From Lujinxingia vulgaris (GTDB lineage: Bacteria > Myxococcota_A > Bradymonadia > Bradymonadales > Bradymonadaceae): DNA of 64,000 nucleotides. This document shows positions 48,071 through 56,634 of this stretch, piece after piece; the first letter of the stretch is position 1; each line of letters opens with the position of its first letter. The DNA is taken from assembly GCF_007997005.1 (NCBI RefSeq), contig NZ_VOSL01000147.1:1-64000 (forward strand). The letters are read 5' to 3'. Under the pieces are notes generated by a model. It was not told the DNA's origin, made no database searches, and saw only the letters and a program-made list of their open reading frames with translations. The position numbers and the translations under genes are program-made.

Positions 48071-48673
48071 CTAGAAGGAGTGCAGACGCGGCGTCTCACC
48101 GCCGGCGCGCAGCGCCTCAACTTCGATGAGCGCGAGCTCCTGGAGCCGCGCCTTCACCTCCTCACGCGAGAAGTGGTCCCGAGCCAGGTTGGTGTACAGG
48201 GTGTAGTGCATCGCCTCGGTCTCAAAGAGCTCGCGGTAGAAGGCCGCGAGTTCGGCATCCTCGACGTTCTCACTGAGGATGGCAAAGCGCTCACAGCTGC
48301 GCGCCTCAATAAGCCCGGCCACCAGCAACTTATCCATAAACATGTAGGGCTCCTCCGAGCGCACCGCCTTCACCAGCTTCGAGGCGTAGGGGGCCGGCTC
48401 CAGCCGCACCAACTCCACCCCGCGGGCCTCCAGCACGTCGAGCATCCGCGAGAAGTGGTCCATCTCCTCCTGCACGACCGCGCTGAGCTGACGCGCCAGG
48501 CCGGCGCGCCCGGTGTAGCGAAAGATCATGCTCAGCGCCGTCGACGCGGCGCGCTTCTCCAGGTGGGCGTGGTCGATGAGGATCGTGTCGAGATGCTCCC
48601 TCACTCGCTCATACCATCCATCGTCGGTCGGCTGCGCGAGGTTGAGCATCTGTCGAGAGAGAGGGGCGTTCAT
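48071..48673 (-). CDS. miaE: tRNA-(ms2io6A37)-hydroxylase MiaE
   Basis: 200 aa. Diiron ferritin-like enzyme hydroxylating the isopentenyl group of ms2i6A at position 37. Ligand motifs: DHAHLEKRAA, EEMDHF, LVAGLIEARSCERF, FETEAMHYTLY. The reaction needs prior action of MiaA and MiaB, which are not in this window. It lies 770 bp from tRNA-Leu(CAA), whose A36-A37 makes it a candidate substrate. 37 bp separate its stop side from the terminator. Confidence 0.92.
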   Translation of the reverse strand: MNAPLSRQMLNLAQPTDDGWYERVREHLDTILIDHAHLEKRAASTALSMIFRYTGRAGLARQLSAVVQEEMDHFSRMLDVLEARGVELVRLEPAPYASKLVKAVRSEEPYMFMDKLLVAGLIEARSCERFAILSENVEDAELAAFYRELFETEAMHYTLYTNLARDHFSREEVKARLQELALIEVEALRAGGETPRLHSF

Positions 48674-48710
48674 ACGTGTCTCAAGGATAAGCGTCTCAAG
48701 GGTAAGCGTC

Positions 48711-51278
48711 TCAATGAAGGCGCAGGGGGTGGGACGGAAGCATCAGCGTTTGGCCCTGCTCGAAGTAAAGAGGCCACAGCGCCTGGGTCTCGACCGTCTC
48801 CAACGCGCGACGAAAGGCACCCTGAGGCAGATGATCGAGCAGCCGCGGCGCGCTGGCGGCCGGGTCGGCGGCGACGAAGGCACGCAGCCAGGCGCCAAAG
48901 CCCTGCGGCGCGGGCAACCCGCTCATGCCACCGTAGCTCGTCACCTCAGCGCGATCCGGAGCCAGCCCGGCCAGCTCCTCGGCACGGCGCACCGCGTCGA
49001 GGATGCCGCCGATCGAGTCGACCAGCTTCGCATCTTTCGCTGCCGTCCCCGTCCATACGCGCCCGCGGGCCACCTTGTCGAGCGCATCGGCACTCAACGG
49101 CCGCCCGGCCGAAGCCTGCGTCAAAAAGAGGCGGTAGAGGTAGGTCATCGTCTCACTGACCCCCTCCAACTCCTCCTCACTCCAGCCTCGCCACAGCGAG
49201 AAGACCCCGGCGCGCTCTCCGCGCTGCACCGGCGTCGAGCTCACACCCAGTCGGCTGGCGAAGCGCTCGAAGTTGAACTTTCCGGCAAAGATGCCGATCG
49301 AGCCGGTCAGCGTGTTGGGGGTCGCAAAGATCTCATCGGCGCCCGCCGCCACATAATACCCGCCGCTGGCCGCCACATTGCCCATCGAGGCGATGACCGG
49401 CTTGGTCCGCGCCAGCGCCCGCACCTCCCGGTAGATCAGGTCGCTTGCCAGCGCGCTGCCCCCCGGGCTGTCGATGCGCAGCACCACCGCCTTCACCAGG
49501 TCGTTGCTCGCGAGCTGCCGCAACGTGGCGTTCACGCTGGCGGCGCCGGTCATCACGCTGCCTCCCAGCGGGGAGCGACCCGAGCCGCCGTCGATGATCG
49601 CCCCGTCGATGTAGACCACCGCGATCTCCGGACGCAGCCCCCAGGCCTCATCATCGATGACCACCGGTCGGTAGCCCTGCTCGACGCGAACCCCGGAACC
49701 AAAAAGTTCGCGCATCCGCTCGGGAAGCTCGTCATCATACACCAGCGCATCCACAAGGCCCCGATCCAGCGCCTCATCCGGCAGCAGCGGGGCGTTGTCG
49801 ACGATCGCCTTGAACGCCTCGGCTTCCAGCCCCCGACGCAGCGCGATGCGGCTCGTCAGCTCGTCATAAATCGCCTCGACATACTCCCCGGTCTGCTCCA
49901 GCGCCTCTTCGGAAGGCATCGCGTTCACAAAGGCCTCCGGCGCTGACTTGTACGCGCCAATGCGCACGAACTCCGCTTCCACGCCCAGGTTTTCCAGCAG
50001 CCCCTGGTAGCTGGTCAGCTCGGCCTGCAGTCCGGTCGGAGCATAAGGCGTCGCCGGCAGCATCCACACCTCGCGCGCGGCGGAGGCCGCATAGATGCCG
50101 GCGGTGGTCGTCGAACTCATCAACGCCACGCTGTGTTTGCCCGCTTCATGAAGTCGCTGGAATGCCTGATGCAGTTCCCAGAGCTGGCCGTAGCCCAGGT
50201 TGAAGTTGCCAACCCCCAGGATCACGCCGGCCACAGTGGGGTCGTTGGTGATCGCGTCGATATCTTCCATCAGGTTCAGAAAACTTCGCGTCGACGGCCC
50301 GAAGAGCTGCGAGATGGCCTGCTCGGCGATCGAGTTGTCCAGGTCCAGCCGCACCCACCGCCGGGACGAGCCCACCACCGAGCGCCGCCGCTGATTGCCC
50401 ATCCACACCCGACCGTTGAGCGCATTAAACGCCACATCGGCGCTCTCGGTATCTTTGCTCAGCAGCGCCGCCACCGACGTCCCCAGAAGTCCCAGGCTCA
50501 TCTCGGCGCCCGCGCTCATCGCCACCATGCGCGGCTCATGCTCCCGTTCGGTATCGAGTGTGATCGCGCTGCGCGCGAAGAGGCGCAGCCCCGGATACAC
50601 TTCCCCCATCACCCGGGGCTCCACCGAGAGGAGACGAGCCCCGCGCACGTGGTAGAGCTCCGTGTCAAAGACCAGCCTTCCCTCAAACCCGCGCAGCGCA
50701 AGCCCCAGCCCCAGCCGCATCGGCAGCGCGCTGTCTTGCTCCAGGTAGGCCGGCATCGCGTCACGCACCATCATCCCCAGCCCCAGGTGCTCACCGATCC
50801 GCCACTGCATCCCCACATCCAGCGTGGTCAGGTCGTTGAGGCGCTCGCTGCTGCGGCTCCCGAACATATTGACGCCCAACCCCAGGCTGAAAAAGCGTGG
50901 CGCGGCCACCGCCATCCCCAGGGTGTACTTGCGATAGCTCCCGAGCTCCGGGCCGAGCTCCGGCCGCTTGAGCCACTGCACCTGGCCCCCCAGCCCCACA
51001 TAACCATTGCCCAGCGCGAAGCTCGCCGCGTGGCCCGAGCCCAGAACGTTATCAAAGGCGTCCGAGGGGATCAGGTAGCGGTACCCCAGCTCCGAGCCCT
51101 TCACAAACCCCAGCCCGGCGGGGTTGACCTCCAGGCTGGCGCTGTCGGCCTGGGTGGTCAGTGAGCTGTCCGGCACTGCCACCCCCTGGCTCGGCGAGGG
51201 TTGGGCAACCAGGGAGGAGGGCAGCAAAAGCGCGAGGGTGGCGAGCAGCAGCGCGACGCGCTGGCGAGGGCAGTTCAT
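48711..51278 (-). CDS. sppA: barrel-SppA fusion: signal peptide peptidase with N-terminal outer-membrane-like domain
   Basis: 855 aa from the ATG at 51278; the signal peptide ends near SSLVAQ. Residues about 30-310 are amphipathic strands with PorV-like character (LEVNPAGLGFVKGSELGYRY, FSLGLGVNMFGS, GLGMMVRDAMPAYL), not present in E. coli SppA (618 aa). Residues about 340-855 hold two S49 repeats with the Lys of the dyad at K444 (RIGAYKSAPE) and Ser at S638 (NVAASGGYYVA), spacing close to that in E. coli (K209/S409). DSPGGSALASD is also seen. SppA cleaves leftover signal peptides; fusion with a barrel-like domain would place it at the outer membrane. Follows the secreted 360-aa gene by 68 bp. 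Confidence 0.88.
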   Translation of the reverse strand: MNCPRQRVALLLATLALLLPSSLVAQPSPSQGVAVPDSSLTTQADSASLEVNPAGLGFVKGSELGYRYLIPSDAFDNVLGSGHAASFALGNGYVGLGGQVQWLKRPELGPELGSYRKYTLGMAVAAPRFFSLGLGVNMFGSRSSERLNDLTTLDVGMQWRIGEHLGLGMMVRDAMPAYLEQDSALPMRLGLGLALRGFEGRLVFDTELYHVRGARLLSVEPRVMGEVYPGLRLFARSAITLDTEREHEPRMVAMSAGAEMSLGLLGTSVAALLSKDTESADVAFNALNGRVWMGNQRRRSVVGSSRRWVRLDLDNSIAEQAISQLFGPSTRSFLNLMEDIDAITNDPTVAGVILGVGNFNLGYGQLWELHQAFQRLHEAGKHSVALMSSTTTAGIYAASAAREVWMLPATPYAPTGLQAELTSYQGLLENLGVEAEFVRIGAYKSAPEAFVNAMPSEEALEQTGEYVEAIYDELTSRIALRRGLEAEAFKAIVDNAPLLPDEALDRGLVDALVYDDELPERMRELFGSGVRVEQGYRPVVIDDEAWGLRPEIAVVYIDGAIIDGGSGRSPLGGSVMTGAASVNATLRQLASNDLVKAVVLRIDSPGGSALASDLIYREVRALARTKPVIASMGNVAASGGYYVAAGADEIFATPNTLTGSIGIFAGKFNFERFASRLGVSSTPVQRGERAGVFSLWRGWSEEELEGVSETMTYLYRLFLTQASAGRPLSADALDKVARGRVWTGTAAKDAKLVDSIGGILDAVRRAEELAGLAPDRAEVTSYGGMSGLPAPQGFGAWLRAFVAADPAASAPRLLDHLPQGAFRRALETVETQALWPLYFEQGQTLMLPSHPLRLH

Positions 51279-51346
51279 AGGGATGGTCCTTGCATCAAGA
51301 CACGGGCAGCGACCCTCGCGCGCCTCAATGCGGGCGCGCCGGGGCA

Positions 51347-52429
51347 TCAATTGAAGTCAGCTTCCACACCGTCTTCCGGCACCGGCGCCGGGGCGGCCTG
51401 GGTCGGGGGCACCACCGGCGCTGCGGGACTTGCACCTTGCTCCAACTCACCGGAGGTTTTGACGATGCGCATCACCTGATCAAAGAGGATCTTCGCCTCA
51501 TCGTTGGTCATCGAGGTCGATACGAAAAGATCAGCCGCCTGCTGACGCACCGCCAGGTTTTGCGCGGCGGGCCCGAGGCCAAACATCGCCACCAGCGGGT
51601 TGCTCAGCGCCTGCTGTCGGGCTGAAGCGATCTCCTGCGCCGAGACCCGCGCGCGCTCGTCGTCGCGCATCGTCATCACCATCGACGCCAGCACGCGCGA
51701 CTTCAGCCGCACGCTCAGCGCCGCAAAGCTCGCGTCACCGGCCTCCCCCTCATAGTTCGGCTGAATCATCATCACCACCCCTGGCGCCTCTCCCAACTTG
51801 GCCAGCGCGCCCACAAAGCGGGCGCCCAGCCGCTCGCCACGCTCCAGCCGCGCGAGCACCTCATCGCGATAGGCGCGCTCTCCGGTGAGCACCAGAACCG
51901 CGTTGGGCGCCAGCGTGACCACATCGATCTGCGCGGTGCGCACCCCGGCGCGCTCCCCCACGCTCAGCGCCGCGGCGTCCGAGTTGCGCGCCCGTACGCC
52001 TTCCAGGACCTTGCCCGCCTCAAAGTCACCTCGCGCCGCCAGCACCGAACCTCGCACCGAGCTCAAGTCCAGGCTCGACGGATCCATCGGGTTGGCCCCG
52101 CCGCTGAGCATCGCCAGGTTCAGGGGCGGAGTGTCCGAGAGGATCACCAGCTCATCGAGATCGGTCTGAACCTCGATCTGCAGCGTCTCTTCCACCGCCG
52201 AGAGCGCCGGCCCCACCGCCGGATGCGAGCGCATCCACCCCAGCGCTGCGCGGAAAAATGGCGAGTCGCGCGTCTCGTCGAAGTCCACCGCCATCACCGC
52301 GTCGTGTCCGCCGGGCAGCGTCTCCAGAAGATCGCCCATCGCAAAGGCGGGCAGCGTCGTCAGCAACACCAGCGCGCTCACGCCAAAGGTCAGCGCCGAT
52401 CGCATCAGCATAGATAAGTTCGTCTTCAT
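51347..52429 (-). CDS. secreted protein of unknown function, 360 aa
   Basis: The ATG at 52429 has AGGGAG upstream. Signal peptide ends near TLPAFA (about residue 30). It has repeated alpha/beta character, with GGHDAVMAVDFDETRDSPFF near the start and a repeated theme (LVILSDTPPLNLAMLSGG, AVLVLTGERAYRDEVLARL), and a Pro/Ala-rich C-terminus. This pattern recalls secreted proteins of myxobacteria that test substrate-like values by residue, but I recognise no domain. It shares a promoter with sppA and may be its partner. Confidence 0.65.
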   Translation of the reverse strand: MKTNLSMLMRSALTFGVSALVLLTTLPAFAMGDLLETLPGGHDAVMAVDFDETRDSPFFRAALGWMRSHPAVGPALSAVEETLQIEVQTDLDELVILSDTPPLNLAMLSGGANPMDPSSLDLSSVRGSVLAARGDFEAGKVLEGVRARNSDAAALSVGERAGVRTAQIDVVTLAPNAVLVLTGERAYRDEVLARLERGERLGARFVGALAKLGEAPGVVMMIQPNYEGEAGDASFAALSVRLKSRVLASMVMTMRDDERARVSAQEIASARQQALSNPLVAMFGLGPAAQNLAVRQQAADLFVSTSMTNDEAKILFDQVMRIVKTSGELEQGASPAAPVVPPTQAAPAPVPEDGVEADFN

Positions 52430-52493
52430 CACGTGGCTCCCTGGTAGCGCGTCAGCCCCGGGCTCGGAGGGGCAAACATGTCGATGTCGCCTC

Positions 52494-52522
52494 ACACTAG
52501 GTCTGGCCGCGAGGGGTGTAAA
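52494..52522 (-). promoter_or_regulatory. promoter of the 360-aa gene and sppA
   Basis: On the minus strand TTTACA (complement of 52517-52522), 17 nt, TAGTGT (complement of 52494-52499), 65 bp upstream of the start. Confidence 0.55.
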
Positions 52523-52615
52523 GGCGTGGCGCGGGTTTGTAAGCGAGCACCTGCCGCGCGTAGGATGACCGCGCATCACGGGCTTGTGCCAATGTCCCGA
52601 CGCCGCCACGCGCCA

Positions 52616-52635
52616 CCTCACCTCACCTCACCTCA
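52616..52635 (+). repeat. CCTCA microsatellite, four copies
   Basis: CCTCA repeats four times immediately upstream of the CGAGG ribosome site of the DUF1963 gene. Copy number change would alter leader spacing by 5 nt steps; whether it does so is not known. Confidence 0.7.
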
Positions 52636-52644
52636 CGAGGCATC

Positions 52645-53373
52645 ATGAATAACGAGACCATCCTCCCGCCCACGATCCTCACCCACCGTCGTACGGCCTA
52701 CCGACCGGTCACCACCGAAGGCGACGGCGAGCTCACAGCGAGCAAGTTCAGCGGACGTCCCTGGCTTAAGGCGGATGAGAGCTGGCCCACCTGCCCCAAC
52801 TGCAACACCGCGCAGCAGCTCTTTGTTCAGCTCAACCTCGCGAGCCTCCCTCCCGCAGAGCAAACACGCCTGGGCGATCATGGTCTTCTGCAGCTCTTCT
52901 ACTGCACCAGCAGCGATCCCCTCTGCGAGGTGCAATGCGAGGCCTACTTCCCCTTCGCGCGCAGCGTCATGGCCCGCCGCATCGACGACCCCTCGGCCCC
53001 CGCCAACACCGCAGCGCAAGGCCCTGCGGAGCCCCTCGCCGCGCGACGCATCGAAGGGTGGGAGGCCATCGACGACGACGTCCCCGGCTGGGAGGAGCTC
53101 TATCAGATGGGCGACCAGCTCAGCCCCGAAGAGGAAGAAGCGCTCGACAAGGCCGAGCGCCCGGCCACCGGCGATAAACTCGGCGGCTGGCCCGCCTGGG
53201 TCCAGGGCGTAGAGTACCCCTCCTGCCCGCAATGCGACGCGCGGATGGAGCTCGTCCTGCAGATCGACTCCGAAGATAACCTCCCTTACATGTTTGGCGA
53301 CATGGGCGCAGGCCACCTGACCTGCTGTCCGAACCACCCCGACGTGCTGACCTTTGCCTGGGCCTGCTACTGA
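52645..53373 (+). CDS. DUF1963-like (YwqG) protein
   Basis: 242 aa. SKFSGRPWLKADESWPTCPNC at the start and VQLNLASLP are hallmarks of DUF1963; further CPQC and CCPNH pairs may bind zinc. The family is uncharacterised; YwqG is a structural relative. Middle residues (DDDVPGWEELYQMGDQL) are acidic. Stop overlaps the next ATG (TGATG), so it is coupled to the DUF4105 gene. Confidence 0.8.
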   Translation: MNNETILPPTILTHRRTAYRPVTTEGDGELTASKFSGRPWLKADESWPTCPNCNTAQQLFVQLNLASLPPAEQTRLGDHGLLQLFYCTSSDPLCEVQCEAYFPFARSVMARRIDDPSAPANTAAQGPAEPLAARRIEGWEAIDDDVPGWEELYQMGDQLSPEEEEALDKAERPATGDKLGGWPAWVQGVEYPSCPQCDARMELVLQIDSEDNLPYMFGDMGAGHLTCCPNHPDVLTFAWACY

Positions 53374-54386
53374 TGAGCGAGACGACCCCACACGACGAGG
53401 GACCCCGTTGGCTTCGCTGGGCGGTGACGGTGGCGATGCTCCCGGCGGCGCTGCTTGCCGCTGCGCTCCTGACCTACGCCGGCGGTGTCGGCGGCGAGCT
53501 CAACCCGATGCGCCTGGGTCTTGGGCTTGCGGTCATGGTCGCGATGCTCGCCTGGCCGGTGATGCTCGGCGTCAAACGCGGCGGGTTGCTGGTGGCGCTG
53601 GTGGCCGCGCTCGTAGGCGTCTTTTTCATCGCGCAGCGCCCGGCCACCGAGCGCGACTGGCAGGAGAACGTCTCCCGCGCGCCCCGCGCCACCATCGAGG
53701 GCAGGGAGGTCACGCTGCGCCATGTTCGCGACTTCCGCTACAGCGAGGATGGCGAGGTCGAAGAAGCCCGCTGGTACGATGCGACCTACAACCTCGACCA
53801 GATGAAGCAGGCCTACTTTGTCCTCACAACCTTCGGCGGGGTGCCCGGGGTGGCGCATGTTATGGTGAGCTTTGAGTTTGAAGACGGCCGTTTTGTGGTG
53901 CTCTCCGCCGAAGCCCGACGAGAAGTTGGCGAGAGCTACGATCCGATCGGCGGGATGTTTCGCCAGTACGAGCTCTTCTACGTCGCCGCCGATGAACGCG
54001 ACGCGTTGGGGCTTCGCACCCGCGTTCACAAAGACCCGACCTGGGTCATCCCCATGAACGCCGGACCGGAGAAGACCGCGGCGTTCTTCGTCGACATGGT
54101 CGAGCGTATGGAGGCCCTGGCCACCGAGCCCGGCTGGTACCACACGGTGCTCAACTCCTGCTCCTCCAACCTGGCCGCCCACTATGAGCGCATCAACGCC
54201 GTCGAACTTCCGCCGGACTACCGGGTGCTGCTCCCCGGGTTCAGCGAAGAGCTCATCGCCGAGCTCGATCTGCTGCCCGAAGGCATGAGCGTCGCGCAGG
54301 CGCGCGAACGCTATCTGATCAACGAACGGGCGCTCGCAGCGCCTCTCGACGCGAACTTCTCCGAGGCCATCCGCAGCACGCCCTGA
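53373..54386 (+). CDS. DUF4105 (Lnb-type) membrane protein
   Basis: 337 aa. Three hydrophobic segments in residues 14-85, then a periplasmic DUF4105 domain: VRDFRYSEDGEVEEARWYDATYNLDQMKQAYFV, VAHVMVSFEFEDGRFVVLSAEARRE and NSCSSNLAAHYERIN. The Cys/Ser in CSSN and the His/Glu contacts recall the Lnb lipid-transfer enzyme of Gram-negatives and related proteins in inner membranes. Function in this branch is unknown. Overlaps DUF1963 by one base. Confidence 0.85.
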   Translation: MSETTPHDEGPRWLRWAVTVAMLPAALLAAALLTYAGGVGGELNPMRLGLGLAVMVAMLAWPVMLGVKRGGLLVALVAALVGVFFIAQRPATERDWQENVSRAPRATIEGREVTLRHVRDFRYSEDGEVEEARWYDATYNLDQMKQAYFVLTTFGGVPGVAHVMVSFEFEDGRFVVLSAEARREVGESYDPIGGMFRQYELFYVAADERDALGLRTRVHKDPTWVIPMNAGPEKTAAFFVDMVERMEALATEPGWYHTVLNSCSSNLAAHYERINAVELPPDYRVLLPGFSEELIAELDLLPEGMSVAQARERYLINERALAAPLDANFSEAIRSTP

Positions 54387-54435
54387 TTCAACGCCCCGCA
54401 CCATCGCCGAGCCTCACTCGCACTCTGGAGCCACC

Positions 54436-55794
54436 ATGGACGTCAGCCTCATTCGCCACCTCACGCTGATCGACGACGTCTGGCAGGGCGCCCGCCTGGC
54501 GAGCGTCTCCCTGGCCGACCTCGGGCTCTTGCTGGGCGTGGCGCTGATGCTCTTTCTGGCCTTCCGCGCGCTGGCCCAAAAGCGCTTCATCGAAGATCTG
54601 CCCCTCTCAACCTGCGCCGGCCTGACGGTGGGGATGTGCCGTGTGCGCGGCAAAGCGCGTGCCGACGGTGAGCACGACCTCTTAAGAGCGCCCGGTTCAA
54701 ACTCACCGGTGGTGTACTGGTCGGAGCGGGTCGAAGAGCAGGTCGCCGTGGTGGACGAGGCCCCCCCGACTCGGCGCCGCCGCCGTCATCGACGCGTGCG
54801 TTATGAGTGGCGCGAGGTCAGCCGTCGCGCCTCTCGCGCATCCTTCTGGCTCGAAGACGAGACCGGCCGCGTCGAGGTCGACCCGCAGGGGGCGCAGATG
54901 CACACCCGCGTCGACTTCCAGGAGGTGATCGAGACCGGAGGGCCCAACACTCGCCGACGCTCCCGGGCGAGGCGACGCGGTGGGCGCACGGGCCTTCGCC
55001 GCCGCGAGGTTCGGGTGATTCATCCTGGCGAGGAGGTCAGCATCATCGGGCCTGCCCGGTTGGTGGAGGCGGGCGACAGGTTGCGCATCGGCCCCGGACA
55101 CTGGAGCGCGCCGGCCTATGTGATCACGACCCTGGGTGAAGCGAAGATCACACGCAACTACGGGCGGTGGGCGCTCTTTTTACTCCTGGTGGCGATCGCC
55201 ATCCTCGGCTGGTGGGTCGGCTCGGATGACCTGCTGGCGATGAAGACGGCGGCGCCCGGAGGACCGACCTCCGAACCCTACCCCGGCGCGCGTGCGCTGC
55301 TGATGGTCTGGGCGCTTGCCTGCGTGGTGGTGCTCTACCTCAAGGTGATCCTCGACGGGATGGTCGCGCTGCAGAACCGCGTCGAGCGGGCCTGGTCGAT
55401 GCTGGAGGTGGAGCTGGCCCGGCGCCATCGCCTCATTACAACGCTCGTCGAACTGGTCCGCGGCTATGGCGCGAGGGAGGCCGAACTGCTGCGCGAGCTC
55501 ACCCGACGTCGCGCGCTGGCGCAGCCCGGCGAAGACCCTGTGGCGGGTGGCGACGCCCTGGCGGAGGCCTACCCTGATCTTCGCGTCAGCGAGCATTACC
55601 GACGGTTGATGGAAGAGCTTCGCGCTACAGAAGATCGCGTGGCCCGGGCCCGAGCCTTTTACAACGACTCCGTCGAACGCCATAACACGCGCCTGCAGCG
55701 CTTCCCCGACAGCCTGGTCGCGCGCGCCCTCGGCGTGCGTCCCGTGCCCGATGAACGCGAGCGCCGCCACACCAACGCCGCGAGCGTCCGATGA
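54436..55794 (+). CDS. GIDE-LemA fusion membrane protein
   Basis: 452 aa. An N-terminal membrane helix (about residues 24-45) is followed by a GIDE-type domain (PGSNSPVVYWSERVEEQ, RASFWLEDETGRVEVDP), as in mitochondrial MUL1-like proteins, with an Arg-rich loop. Two further helices (about 235-255, 280-305) lead to a LemA domain: VERAWSMLEVELARRHRLITTLVELV, LMEELRATEDRVARARAFYNDSVERHNTRLQRFP. LemA proteins are usually single-helix; the fusion joins two poorly understood modules. 49 bp after DUF4105 and coupled to the hydrolase by 4 bp. Confidence 0.85.
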   Translation: MDVSLIRHLTLIDDVWQGARLASVSLADLGLLLGVALMLFLAFRALAQKRFIEDLPLSTCAGLTVGMCRVRGKARADGEHDLLRAPGSNSPVVYWSERVEEQVAVVDEAPPTRRRRRHRRVRYEWREVSRRASRASFWLEDETGRVEVDPQGAQMHTRVDFQEVIETGGPNTRRRSRARRRGGRTGLRRREVRVIHPGEEVSIIGPARLVEAGDRLRIGPGHWSAPAYVITTLGEAKITRNYGRWALFLLLVAIAILGWWVGSDDLLAMKTAAPGGPTSEPYPGARALLMVWALACVVVLYLKVILDGMVALQNRVERAWSMLEVELARRHRLITTLVELVRGYGAREAELLRELTRRRALAQPGEDPVAGGDALAEAYPDLRVSEHYRRLMEELRATEDRVARARAFYNDSVERHNTRLQRFPDSLVARALGVRPVPDERERRHTNAASVR

Positions 55795-56627
55795 AACGTG
55801 CAGGCGCACTGGCTGTGATCCTCATTGCATGTGGAGTCATCATGATGGCCTGGCAGAGCCGACTGATCTTCTACCCGGAGCGCCTGGCGGCGGACTTCGA
55901 CTTCGAACTCCCCCTGACCGCCGAAGAGGTGCGCATCCCAACCTCCGATGAGGAGGTGCTCAGCGGAGTGCTCTACCGCGCGCAGGCCAGCCGCGGCGTC
56001 ATCCTCTACTTTCACGGCAACGCCGGCAGCCTGCGCACCTGGAAAGACGTCAGCTCCGACCTCGTCCCCCTGGGGTACGACACGCTGGTTGTCGACTACC
56101 GGGGCTATGGCAAGAGCACCGGTCGCATCACCGAGGCGGGGCTCTACGAAGATGGTCGCGCGGCCTACCGCTGGCTGATGCAGCAGGGCTATCGCGCAGA
56201 CGACGTGATCCTCTACGGCCGCAGCATCGGCAGCGGGGTGGCTTCAAAGCTGGCGAGTGAGGTCGAGGCCCGCGCGCTGGTTCTGGAGTCGCCTTTCAGC
56301 AGCCTGGTGGCCCTGGGACGCGAGCTGATGCCCTGGGCGCTGCCGCGGCTCACGCTGCGTTTTCGTTTCCCGAACCAGGATCATCTGGCGGAGACCACAC
56401 TGCCGGTGCTTCTGCTTCACGGCAGCGAGGACGAGCTCATCGGGGCGCATCATAGCCAGACGTTGGCCGGGGCTCTTGGCGAGCGGGCCGAGCTTCACCT
56501 AATTGAGGGCGGCGCGCATAACGACCTCTCGAACTTCCCGCTTTACCACAGCGCGCTCGCGGCGTTTCTGACCCGTCACGCTGGGGAGGGGGCGGCGTTT
56601 GTGCCCACCTTAACCCTGGCACCTTAA
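55791..56627 (+). CDS. membrane-anchored alpha/beta hydrolase (ABHD13/Bem46-like)
   Basis: 278 aa. N-terminal hydrophobic helix (about residues 5-21), then an alpha/beta-hydrolase core: ILYFHGNAGSLRTW, VDYRGYGKSTGRI, nucleophile Ser in YGRSIGSGVASKLA (about 144), VLESPFSSL, acid in LHGSEDELI and His in EGGAHNDL. Bem46/ABHD13 relatives are lipases or esterases of unknown substrate. Last gene of the DUF1963-DUF4105-GIDE-LemA run. Confidence 0.9.
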   Translation: MKRAGALAVILIACGVIMMAWQSRLIFYPERLAADFDFELPLTAEEVRIPTSDEEVLSGVLYRAQASRGVILYFHGNAGSLRTWKDVSSDLVPLGYDTLVVDYRGYGKSTGRITEAGLYEDGRAAYRWLMQQGYRADDVILYGRSIGSGVASKLASEVEARALVLESPFSSLVALGRELMPWALPRLTLRFRFPNQDHLAETTLPVLLLHGSEDELIGAHHSQTLAGALGERAELHLIEGGAHNDLSNFPLYHSALAAFLTRHAGEGAAFVPTLTLAP

Positions 56628-56634
56628 GCGAGGT

